Shown one piece after another: positions 25,718 to 34,800 of a stretch of 35,591 nucleotides of DNA. Origin of the DNA: Planctomycetaceae bacterium UBA2972. Its GTDB lineage: Bacteria; Planctomycetota; Planctomycetia; Pirellulales; Pirellulaceae. The first letter of the stretch is position 1, and each line of letters opens with the position of its first letter. The notes under the pieces are model-generated. The model had not been told where the DNA came from and did not search any database. It saw nothing but the letters and a program-made list of their open reading frames with translations. The position numbers and the translations under genes were made by a program. Where the stretch lies: contig DEAW01000115.1 in the NCBI GenBank assembly GCA_002348315.1, positions 81,480 through 117,070 of the forward strand, in the 5' to 3' direction.

Positions 25718-26635
25718 TTAGCTGTCGTCTTCAGCCATATCCCGAGCGTGATAACTACTACGTACAAACGGGCCGCTGGCTACTTTCTTGAACCCCATTT
25801 TACGAGCATAATCGCCCAGGTAATTAAATTCTTCCGGGGGAATGTATCTGAGTACCGGCAAGTACTGGACACCGGGTTGTAGGTATTGCCCCAATGTCAG
25901 GAAATCGACGTCATGTTCTCTCAGGTCGGCCAGCACATCAAACAATTCTTCGTGCGTCTCACCCAACCCTAACATCAGACCACTCTTAGTTTTGATCTCC
26001 GGGTTCAGCGATTTGATGCGGCTGAGCATGCTCAATGTCCAGCTATAGCGCGACTTGGGTCCACGAACTTTGCGATAAAGCCGAGGTACAGTTTCGACAT
26101 TGTGATTGAATACTTCCGGAGCGGATTCGATCACTCGATCGAGTGCCGTAAGATTATCGACGAAGTCCGGAGTCAGTACTTCGATCGTGGCACCGGTTCG
26201 TTTGCGAGTTTCAGTAACGCATTGGTAATAATGCTCAGCCCCGCCATCGGCCAGATCGTCCCGCGTCACCGAGGTAATCACAACGTGCTTGAGTCCTAAT
26301 CGCTGAGCGGCTTCGGCCACTCGTTGTGGTTCATCATCTTCCAGAGCATCAGGCTTCCCCCGGCCAACGGCACAAAATCCACAAGGTCGGGTACACACGT
26401 TGCCCAGAATCATAAACGTCGCAGTAAGCTGGGAATAACATTCCATGCGGTTTGGACATTTGGCATTATCGCAAACCGTTTCCAGTCCCAATTCTTCCAT
26501 CAGGCCCTGCGTGAAATGATTTACATTTCCTTTGGGCACTTCACGGCGCAACCATTCAGGCAGCCGCTCACGCGTGACAGTAGCACTAGGTGCTTCAATA
26601 ATCGGTAGTTGTGGAAAGGATGTTTGTGTGTCCAA
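25718..26635 (-). CDS. lipA: Lipoyl synthase
   Basis: Radical SAM enzyme of 305 residues that inserts two sulphurs into octanoyl groups on lipoyl domains. Both iron-sulphur sites are complete: the auxiliary cluster C55-x4-C60-x5-C66 (CDNAKCPNRMEC) and the SAM cluster C81-x3-C85-x2-C88 (CTRPCGFC). The C-terminal RSSYHA carries the serine that ligates the auxiliary cluster. The start is a TTG at 26633-26635, three bases after the stop of the LipB-like gene, with GGGAATAA just upstream inside that gene. The pair is clearly one operon. Confidence 0.95.
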   Translation of the reverse strand: MDTQTSFPQLPIIEAPSATVTRERLPEWLRREVPKGNVNHFTQGLMEELGLETVCDNAKCPNRMECYSQLTATFMILGNVCTRPCGFCAVGRGKPDALEDDEPQRVAEAAQRLGLKHVVITSVTRDDLADGGAEHYYQCVTETRKRTGATIEVLTPDFVDNLTALDRVIESAPEVFNHNVETVPRLYRKVRGPKSRYSWTLSMLSRIKSLNPEIKTKSGLMLGLGETHEELFDVLADLREHDVDFLTLGQYLQPGVQYLPVLRYIPPEEFNYLGDYARKMGFKKVASGPFVRSSYHARDMAEDDS

Positions 26636-26638
26636 CTG

Positions 26639-27340
26639 TTATTCCCGTTCGACAGTTAGTGACCTTAGCAGCGGATGCCCGGTATACATGTGATAATCAC
26701 GGCAGCCAAAAGTATCTGCGAATGATTGTACCATTGCCGAGCGAACTTCTGACATTCTAACAACCTGTCTTCGTTCAGCCAGCAGGCTACTCATGGTTCT
26801 GCGAGATTGATCAGCAGGTAGGTGCTGCACTGTATCAACATAACCATAATCCCGCATTTCGGGCTCTACATTGAGGTAATTACCAAAACAACTAACTCCC
26901 CGTCTTACCGCCATCGCCGTCACGCCAAGTAATCCTGTGCGACCCCAAATATGATGATCCATGTCGTTACATAACGGAGTATAGGATAATTCTTCCAAGG
27001 CTTCGGTTACGGCCTGACGTACAAGCCGTAAAACCTGTCCCGGTGAAACCTGATACCAATGCATGGGAATCAAAGGGTAGACGGCCAGTTGTCCCGGGCG
27101 ATGCAGGATACACCCGCCACCTCGTGCTACCCACATCGTCTTCAGTTTACCCGCTTTCATGCGATCTGATTGGAGACGAATATGGGCGTGTGAACCCATC
27201 CGACCCACAGAAATCGCTGGCTCATGCTCGCATAGGATCACCTGAATCCGATCCGAAGCATAACTCAACTCCTGTACAATCTGCTGCTGCAGTCGCAGGT
27301 ATTTCTTTAACGGGATCCGACCCAACATATGAAATGCCAT
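26639..27340 (-). CDS. LipB-like (lipoate/octanoyl transferase fold) protein lacking catalytic Lys and Cys
   Basis: 233 residues from the ATG at 27340; in-frame alternatives at 27364 (ATG) and 27382 (TTG) add 8 or 14 residues. The BPL/LPL/LipB fold is shown by CEHEPAISVGR and ARGGGCILHRPGQLAVYP (72-89; family RGGxxTxHxPGQxxxYP). The segment GLLGVTAMAVRRGVSCFGNYLNV aligns with the family's KIAAIGVRVxxWVTxHGxALNV, but the invariant Lys is Leu or Gly (about 138-139). The LipB acyl-accepting Cys (P-C-G after the F-x-x-I segment) is absent near VDTVQHLP (about 168-175). A Cys at 151 lies nearby but in a different position. The gene precedes lipA by 3 bases, so a lipoate-related role is likely, but standard octanoyl transfer by this protein is doubtful. 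Confidence 0.78.
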   Translation of the reverse strand: MAFHMLGRIPLKKYLRLQQQIVQELSYASDRIQVILCEHEPAISVGRMGSHAHIRLQSDRMKAGKLKTMWVARGGGCILHRPGQLAVYPLIPMHWYQVSPGQVLRLVRQAVTEALEELSYTPLCNDMDHHIWGRTGLLGVTAMAVRRGVSCFGNYLNVEPEMRDYGYVDTVQHLPADQSRRTMSSLLAERRQVVRMSEVRSAMVQSFADTFGCRDYHMYTGHPLLRSLTVERE

Positions 27341-27497
27341 CTTTGTTTCTTCGCGACTGAACATGACCAACCGAGTTCCCAACAGGTCTGAATGCTACGA
27401 GGTTTGCCTGCTAGATACTTTCATTAATGCGGGCTATGCTGTGATAAGCATTGTTAATCCAGCAGCTTATTGTATCCTCTTTGGCGTGGATGCCCCC

Positions 27498-27989
27498 ATG
27501 GGTAAGAAAAAGAACCAACAAAACACCGAACCGGAGCAACGAACCAGCCACATTGCTGAAAATCGTAAGGCCCGGCATCAGTACCATGTGCTTGACACAT
27601 TGGAATGCGGGATCGTGTTACAGGGCAGTGAAGTCAAGAGTCTCCGGCTGGGGCAGGTTTCACTAGAGGAAGCCTATGGCCGAGTCAAAAACAAGGATGT
27701 CTACCTGGTTGGGTGTGACATACCAGAGTACAAACAGGCGTCACATCTGAATCACCATCCGCGTCGTGAACGCAAGCTTCTGATGCATAAACTCGAGCGT
27801 CGGAAATTTGCCGAGAAAGCGCGACAATCCGGACACACACTGGTCCCCTTGAAGATGTATTTTAATCATCGGGGCATCTGCAAAGTATTGCTTGGTCTCT
27901 GCAAAGGGAAACAAGTACACGACAAACGCCAGTCCATGAAAAAACGTGATACGCAACGTGGACTCGATCGCGCAATGCGCGGGCGTTAG
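27498..27989 (+). CDS. smpB: SsrA-binding protein
   Basis: SmpB, 163 residues, the partner of tmRNA in trans-translation that rescues stalled ribosomes. The core ENRKARHQYHVLDTLECGIVLQG, EVKSLR and the OB-fold segments are present (shown in part), and the basic C-terminal tail KKRDTQRGLDRAMRGR enters the empty A-site mRNA channel. The frame is open from 27363, but the 45 extra residues resemble no SmpB. I chose the ATG at 27498; a GTG at 27486 is also possible. Its last bases overlap the stop of the convergent lipoyl-like gene by 4 bases. The ssrA RNA gene itself is not in the window. Confidence 0.95.
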   Translation: MGKKKNQQNTEPEQRTSHIAENRKARHQYHVLDTLECGIVLQGSEVKSLRLGQVSLEEAYGRVKNKDVYLVGCDIPEYKQASHLNHHPRRERKLLMHKLERRKFAEKARQSGHTLVPLKMYFNHRGICKVLLGLCKGKQVHDKRQSMKKRDTQRGLDRAMRGR

Positions 27990-28240
27990 AAATCTCCTGC
28001 CTCAGGCTGCTCAATCAAGCCAAGTCGCATGCCCGTTTGAAGTTGCTGATCCACTTCCAGAGACTCCCTTTGGAAAATCCCTTCGTAGCGTGCTCCGACT
28101 TCCACTACGATATCTCCGGCACAGACTTCGCAAATCGGGTCACCAGGTACCACCTGCACGCCGGACTTCACTAACCAGCCGGAAAGGCTCAAACTGGCTC
28201 CATCGAGATCTAGTTCCGGAACGACAACCTCATGCTGCAT
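27986..28240 (-). CDS. Free-standing lipoyl/biotinyl-type domain without the attachment lysine
   Basis: 84 residues that fit one lipoyl-domain hammerhead: VPEL, GWLVKSGVQVVPGDPICEV, YEGIFQ, VDQQLQTGMRLGLIE. Where lipoyl domains have E-T-D-K-A, this protein has C-A-G-D-I, so the modified Lys is Asp43; the codon is GAT, read directly. It therefore cannot carry lipoate or biotin at the usual site. It is the third gene after uvrA, starting 5 bases after the CBM9-like stop with AGGT upstream, and overlaps smpB tail to tail. Possible roles include a structural or decoy domain; I cannot assign one. Confidence 0.78.
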   Translation of the reverse strand: MQHEVVVPELDLDGASLSLSGWLVKSGVQVVPGDPICEVCAGDIVVEVGARYEGIFQRESLEVDQQLQTGMRLGLIEQPEAGDF

Positions 28241-28245
28241 GGCGA

Positions 28246-28896
28246 TTACCTATCCAGTTCCAGAGTACCCCATAGGGTCGGGTCCTCTTGAATAGGGAAC
28301 TCCGGACCCACCGAAAACGTCTGCCAGCCTAACTCCCGGTCAACGACAGCATAACTAAAGCCAAGTCGTGGATGATCAGCCGGATCAAATCCCGTCAGGC
28401 AATCTGCCGGGATAAAGCCTCGAATCAAATAACCATCTTTCTTACAGATCGAATAAACCGAAAGACGCTCCGGACGCACTAATGTTGGATTTTCACGAGC
28501 TCGGTTGATTTCCAAATGAGCTGCCAGTGGATCTGTACGCCGACTTCCCGCGCCTTCCGGCATAAACGTAAACCAGTGGCAAAACCGATTGGCTCGATGA
28601 ATCGTGTGTGTGTCACGAGTATCCAGAAACAAATGGACTCCGTCACTGTCCTCCACCCGGGAATCGCGACACCACAAGGCTTGCTCCTTGCCTGTCACTT
28701 CCACCTGCACAAACACGCCTTGCGTGTTCCAGCCCAAACGCACATCAGCAAACTCCTGACGTCCGCTCAGTTCCTGTAACGAAGGAAGACGGTATCTGGG
28801 AGTGAGATTCACTCCGGTTGCTCCCCAGGACTTAGCCACCTTGAGGCATGGCACGGAAAAGCGAAATAACATTGTTGGATCAATCAATGACATCAT
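28246..28896 (-). CDS. CBM9-like (DOMON-type) beta-sandwich protein
   Basis: 216 residues. LGWNTQGVFVQVEV, DSDGVHLFLDTRDT and the late LGFSYAVVDRELG fit the family 9 carbohydrate-binding-module-like fold found as cytochrome or sugar-binding modules and in many planctomycete proteins. No signal peptide is evident, so this copy appears cytoplasmic, which is unusual for a sugar-binding module. The ATG at 28894-28896 overlaps the uvrA TAA stop (TAATG, then a second ATG), so it is probably translated by re-initiation after uvrA. Why it is coupled to a DNA-repair gene is not clear. Confidence 0.72.
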   Translation of the reverse strand: MMSLIDPTMLFRFSVPCLKVAKSWGATGVNLTPRYRLPSLQELSGRQEFADVRLGWNTQGVFVQVEVTGKEQALWCRDSRVEDSDGVHLFLDTRDTHTIHRANRFCHWFTFMPEGAGSRRTDPLAAHLEINRARENPTLVRPERLSVYSICKKDGYLIRGFIPADCLTGFDPADHPRLGFSYAVVDRELGWQTFSVGPEFPIQEDPTLWGTLELDR

Positions 28897-31800
28897 TAAA
28901 TCCCCTGCATTTCGGCCAGTAAGTTTCGTAAATAACTTTCCATGTCACTTGTGTAAATGTCTTCTGATTTATTGAACTGAATCCGAGCGACATCTTTGGT
29001 GGCCGAACTGGAATCAAAATCACGCTGGTTACCAAATTCAGCAATCCTCCCCGCCGTCATCAGACCTTTCGGGCAATTGATTTGTAAGACCAGAGCTTCC
29101 GCTTTCTTGGTTTGTACCGTCAACCAGGGCGTTCTGCCACCCGGTAAATACATATGGACAAGGACCTTGTTATTCCAGAGAAAATTGCCATCCGGCAACA
29201 CATCCAACATGAGTTGATAAAGATCCTCCCAGACTTCCATCTTCCACTTCCGTTTATGCCCGGGCGTAAACCCTTTGGTGGAAAAATGCCATTGCTGTCC
29301 GTTTGACTTCCAGGGGGATTTCTCAATTTTCTTCTTCCCTGTGCCGCCGGTAAACTCCTCAAATGCCTGAACCGCTATCTCCAGGAATTCCCAATAGGCC
29401 GGCTTGTCTATTTCTTCGAAACTGTGAGCTCGAATTTCGATCTCCTGCCATTGCGATCGTTTCTTTACTTTGACACGAGGCTCATTCCCATAAACCGGCA
29501 GATCATCCATTTCATTGAGTGTTTTCAACCCGATGGCTTCAGCTAATTTATCCCGTTGAAATGTACTGGGAGCCGTACGGAACTTCATTTTCAGCATCCA
29601 CGTTTCAGCGGTGATCGCATGAAAGAACCACCCCAGGCTTTTCTTGCCGGCTGCGATTTCCACGACGGTACGAGAGCCATAATCCGTTTCATGTAGACTG
29701 CTGCTCAACTGCTCGATCTTATCAATCGTTTCAGCAAGAATCTTTCCTTCCCATCGGACTGCTTCACCATCACGACCGACACGATGCTGTACATGCCAGG
29801 CTCGCCCATCTGACTTCCACGGCATCAAAATCTCTTTGCCGATTTCAGTGATTTCCAAATCCTCTCCAGACGACGCTTCCGCGTGCGGGTCGTAGTCCTG
29901 ACGGACCTCGTAGGGACCGGCTGCCATCACGGGGACCAACGCTTCTCCAGTGTGGCTCGGGAGTGCACCGTTCTTACTATTTTTGATTCTCTTTTTAGCA
30001 GCGAAGGTTGCCAGAGATTCCGGCGTGCCGGCCTGTACAATCTGGCCTCCTCCAAATCCTGCTTCCGGCCCCATATCAATGACCCAGTCGGCCGTCTTAA
30101 TCAAATCCAGATTATGTTCAATAACCACCACGGTATTGCCGAGATCCACTAATCGATGCAGAACATCTAATAGCTTGGCGATATCTTCAAAATGCAATCC
30201 CGTCGTAGGTTCATCCAGTAAATACAGAGTCTGCCCGGTGTCAGGACGCGAAAGCTCGGCAGCCAGTTTGACACGTTGTGCTTCACCACCCGAAAGCGTA
30301 GGTGCCGGTTGTCCTAAGGCCACATAATCCAGTCCCACATCGCAAAGCATCTGGAGAATGCGTCGAATTTTAGGAATGTTATCAAACAACCTGACTGCTT
30401 CTGAGGCCGTCATTTCAAGCACGTCGGCAATCGAGTGCCCACGGAATTTTACGCTCAGTGTATCCGGGTTATATCGCTTACCTTCGCATGTTTCACATTG
30501 CACCCAGACATCCGGAAGGAAGTGCATCTCAATACATTTCTGACCATAGCCATCACAAGCATCGCAGCGACCTCCGGGAACGTTAAAACTAAATCGCCGT
30601 CCGGTGTAACCACGGAGCTTCGCATCGGGTAATTGAGAAAATAACGTTCTTATTAAATCAAACAGCCCGGTATAGGTTGCCGGATTCGAGCTCGGGGAAT
30701 TCCCGATCGGATTCTGGTCCACTCGAATCACCTTGTTGATATATTCAATTCCCAATATCCGGTCATGAGCGCCGGGAATCCCGGAGGCTCGATGCAGTTT
30801 TCGAGCCAAAGCAGTGTACAGAATACCGTCCACTAAAGAACTCTTACCACTACCACTCGGTCCGGTAACGGCTGTTAACGTCCCCAACGGAATCTCTAAA
30901 TCAACATTCTTCAAATTGTGATGCCTGGCCCCGACGACTTTGAGTACCTGTTGTTTACCCTGGGCCAACTCTACCGGCCGACGATTCGAAGGAATTGCGA
31001 TCGCCTTGGCGCCAGACAGATAGGGACCTGTCAGTGAAGTCTTCCGTCTGGCTAACTGTTTGGGTGTACCCTGCGCGACAATATGCCCGCCATGTTTTCC
31101 CGATCCAGGGCCGAAGTCACAAAGGTAATCGCTGCCTTCAATAATCTCTCGATCATGCTCCACGACTAACAGGGTATTGCCTAAATCTCTCAGCTTGTGA
31201 AGCGCACGCAGGAGTCGAGTGTTATCACGAGGATGCAAGCCAATCGTCGGTTCATCCAGGACATACAACACTCCGCAAAGTCCGCTGCCAAGTTGACTTG
31301 CTAAACGGATTCGTTGGGCTTCCCCGTTGGAAAGCGATGCGCTGGGACGATGTAATGTTAGGTAATGCAGACCAATTTCATTGAGGAATTCGAGACGTTC
31401 TCTGACTTCCCGCAACAACTCACCGGCTATCGCCTGCTCTCGCTTTGTTAGTTTCCAGCCAGTTATGAGTTCCAGAAGTCGATCTAACGCCGTACTGCAT
31501 AATTGGTCGATCGTTGTCGACTGCAGTCGATAGGCAGCAGCATCCTCTCGCAAGCGACTGCCGCCACAAGTGGAACATTCAACTTCATCAACTAAATGTT
31601 CCAGTTTAGTTCGCAAGGACGGTGAGACTCTCGATGCTTCAGCCAGAGCAGGGTAGAGCCCTTTGAATTGGAATTTAAATCTGACGCCCGGCGACTTACC
31701 TTTCCCGGCAAACTGAACCTCAAACCACTGATCACCCGTTCCATGTAAGATTTTCCGTCGAGTCGCCGCCGGCAAGTCTATGAACTTCAGATCTTCAGCA

Positions 31801-34800
31801 ATCTGTAGACCTTGTAGCAACGACTTCATCATGGCTTGGGATGTTTGATGTTCCAGATCCGGCCAAAGCGAGATGGCACCTTCAAGAAGGGTGGCATGCG
31901 TGTCATTCAGCAAGGCGGCCGGATTCGCTCCACGCTGTGTACCCAACCCTTCACAGGAGTCACACCAACCTAACTGGCTGTTGAATGAGAAATGATGGGG
32001 CGACAGCTGTTCAAACGACCGACCACAACTTTCACATGCCAGATGCTGACTGTGCTTTTTGATCCGCCATTGAGTTTCCTCCAGCTTCTTATCCGCATAA
32101 GCAACGTTCAGTATGCCTTTGCCGATCTGCAAAGCAGACTCAACACTTTCAGCAATACGACTGCGATCCTTATCACGAACTGTGATTCGATCAACGACAA
32201 CTTCTACAAAATGAGAAACTCGCCGATCCAATTCCGGAATGTCTTCCAAGGCATACGTCGTACCATCCACTCGCACTCGAATGAATCCACTTTGTCTAAT
32301 TTCATCCCACAACGCCGCATACTGCTGGCCCGACTCACGATCTACCGGAGCGAGTAAGTAAAGGCGAGTCCCTTCTGCTTCGGTCAGAATCTTATCGACG
32401 ATTTGATCTGACGTTTGCGTACCAACTGGAATCTCACAATCCGGGCAATGCGGAGTCCCCATCCGGGCCATCAGGATTCTCAGATAATCATAAATCTCGG
32501 TAACCGTACCCACCGTGCTGCGTGGAGTGTGCCCAAGATTCTTTTGTTCGATTGCGACAGCCGGAGAAAGCCCATCGATATGATCGAGTCGAGGCTTTTG
32601 GGTTTGCCCTATAAACTGTCGTGCATAGGAACTGAGACTCTCCACATAGCGACGCTGGCCTTCCGCATAGATCGTATCCATTGCCAACGATGTCTTGCCG
32701 CTTCCGGAAGGGCCGGAAAACACTGTCATCTTCTCACGGCTAATATCCGCGTCCACCAGCTTCAAATTGTGCTGTTTGGCTCCCCGTACCCGAATACTGG
32801 TAATTTCGTCTGCCACCTGTCGCTCAGTATTAAGATCAATCTGGTCATTCGGTAGCTTGTTGAGCACACGGTAAAGTGCCGAGCCGGTTTCAGATTCCTG
32901 ACAAGCTGCCACTTCTTCCGGTGTGCCTGCGACGACCAACAATCCACCATCTTCTCCTCCATCCGGTCCCAGATCGATTACCCAGTCGGCCGTTTTGATC
33001 ACATCCATGTTGTGCTCAACCACCACGACCGAATTACCGCGTTCGACAAATCCGTGTAGCACTTTGAGCAACAATTCAATGTCGGCAAAATGCAGCCCGG
33101 TTGTCGGTTCGTCAAGAATGTAGATTGTATTGCCAGTACTTTTTCGAACTAGCTCCCGAGCGAGTTTAATACGCTGAGCTTCGCCCCCCGAAAGTGTTGG
33201 TGAAGCCTGCCCCAGCTTGAGATATTCCAGACCGACATCTGATAACGTTTTTAGTTTGTCATAGATCTTGGGAATGTTCTCAAACAACTCCATTGCCTGA
33301 CGAACGTCCAATTGCAGGACATCTGAAATCGAATGGTCTTTGAATTTGATCTGTAACGTCTCCCGATTGAAACGTTTTCCAGTACAGACCGGGCACTGAA
33401 CCCAAATATCCGCCAGAAAATCCATCTCCAGCTTATTCTTGCCATTACCTTCACAAGCCTCACAACGACCACCCTTCACGTTAAAACTGAAACGCCCCGC
33501 TTTGTAACCTCGCCGCTTTGCATCAGGCAACTGCACAAACAATTTGCGAATGTCATCGAAGACCTTAATGTAAGTAACCGGATTGGAACGAGGAGTCCGA
33601 CCAATGGGCGACTGGTCAATGGCAATCATCTTGTCCAGGTGCTCGGTACCCAGCATGTCCATGTGGACTCCCGGAATCGACTCGGCACCGTTGAGCTCAC
33701 GACGTAGGGCGTCGGCCAAGATGTCATTGATTAAGGAACTTTTACCGGAACCTGATACTCCGGTAACGCAGATGAAGTTTCCCAGAGGGATTTCAACGTC
33801 GATGTTTTTGAGGTTGTTATGCCGGGCTCCGAAAATTGTCAGCGTCTTTTCACTCTGCCCGCGACGATCTTTCGGAGTGACAATTTCTCTCGTACCGGCA
33901 AGGAACTGTCCGGTAACACTCCGTTGTTGCTGCCGTATATCATCGAGATTTCCCCGGGCAACAATCTCTCCGCCTTCAATCCCAGCGCCCGGGCCAAAGT
34001 CGACAATATAGTCGGCAGCCCGCATCGTATCTTCATCGTGCTCGACCACGACAACGGTATTGCCAACATCTCGTAGATTGAGCAGGGTGTTGATGAGCCG
34101 ATCGTTATCCCGCGCATGCAATCCAATCGAAGGCTCATCCAGAATGTAGGTTACTCCAACTAATCCCGAACCTATCTGAGCGGCCAGGCGGATACGTTGT
34201 GCTTCTCCTCCTGAGAGTGTTGGCGCCGTCCGATCCAGAGTGAGGTATCCAAGACCGACATTGAGCAAAAATCCAAGTCTCGCTCGAATCTCCTTGAGAG
34301 CATCTTCGGCGACCAGAGCGGAGTTCTTATCCAGTTTCAAATCTGAGAAGAATTCCACCGCCTGATTCACACTCAGTTGACAAACTTCCGGTAACGACAG
34401 TTCCGGAGCGGAAGAAAATCGTTCGTGCAGAGACTCCAATCGCATGTTTCTGGCCTGGTCCACCAGACGTTGCCCGTCACACTGAGGGCAATGGATCGTG
34501 TTCATGTAACGTTCGAGTTTGCGTTGATGTGGCTTACTCCGACTCGAGGCATATTTCTCTTTATGTTCAGGTATGATCCCGTCAAAAGTACCGCCGTACT
34601 TAAGCGGAGACCGACCTCCCCGCCATGTGTAAGTGATGTGTAACTCACCTGTCCCCCATAGCAAGGCATCTTTGGCTTCCTGGCAAAGGTCCTTCCAGGG
34701 AGTCTCCAGCATATAGCCTTCGTCCCAGTCGTTTTTTCGCTCCAGTGTCGTAGCGACTCCGCGATAGATATGACGCCGCCAACGTCCCATCTTCTTGTGA

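Noticed and set aside
27363..27497. Longer SmpB starting at 27363
   Set aside because: The extra 45 residues are hydrophobic and unlike SmpB, and they overlap the divergent LipB-like gene start region.
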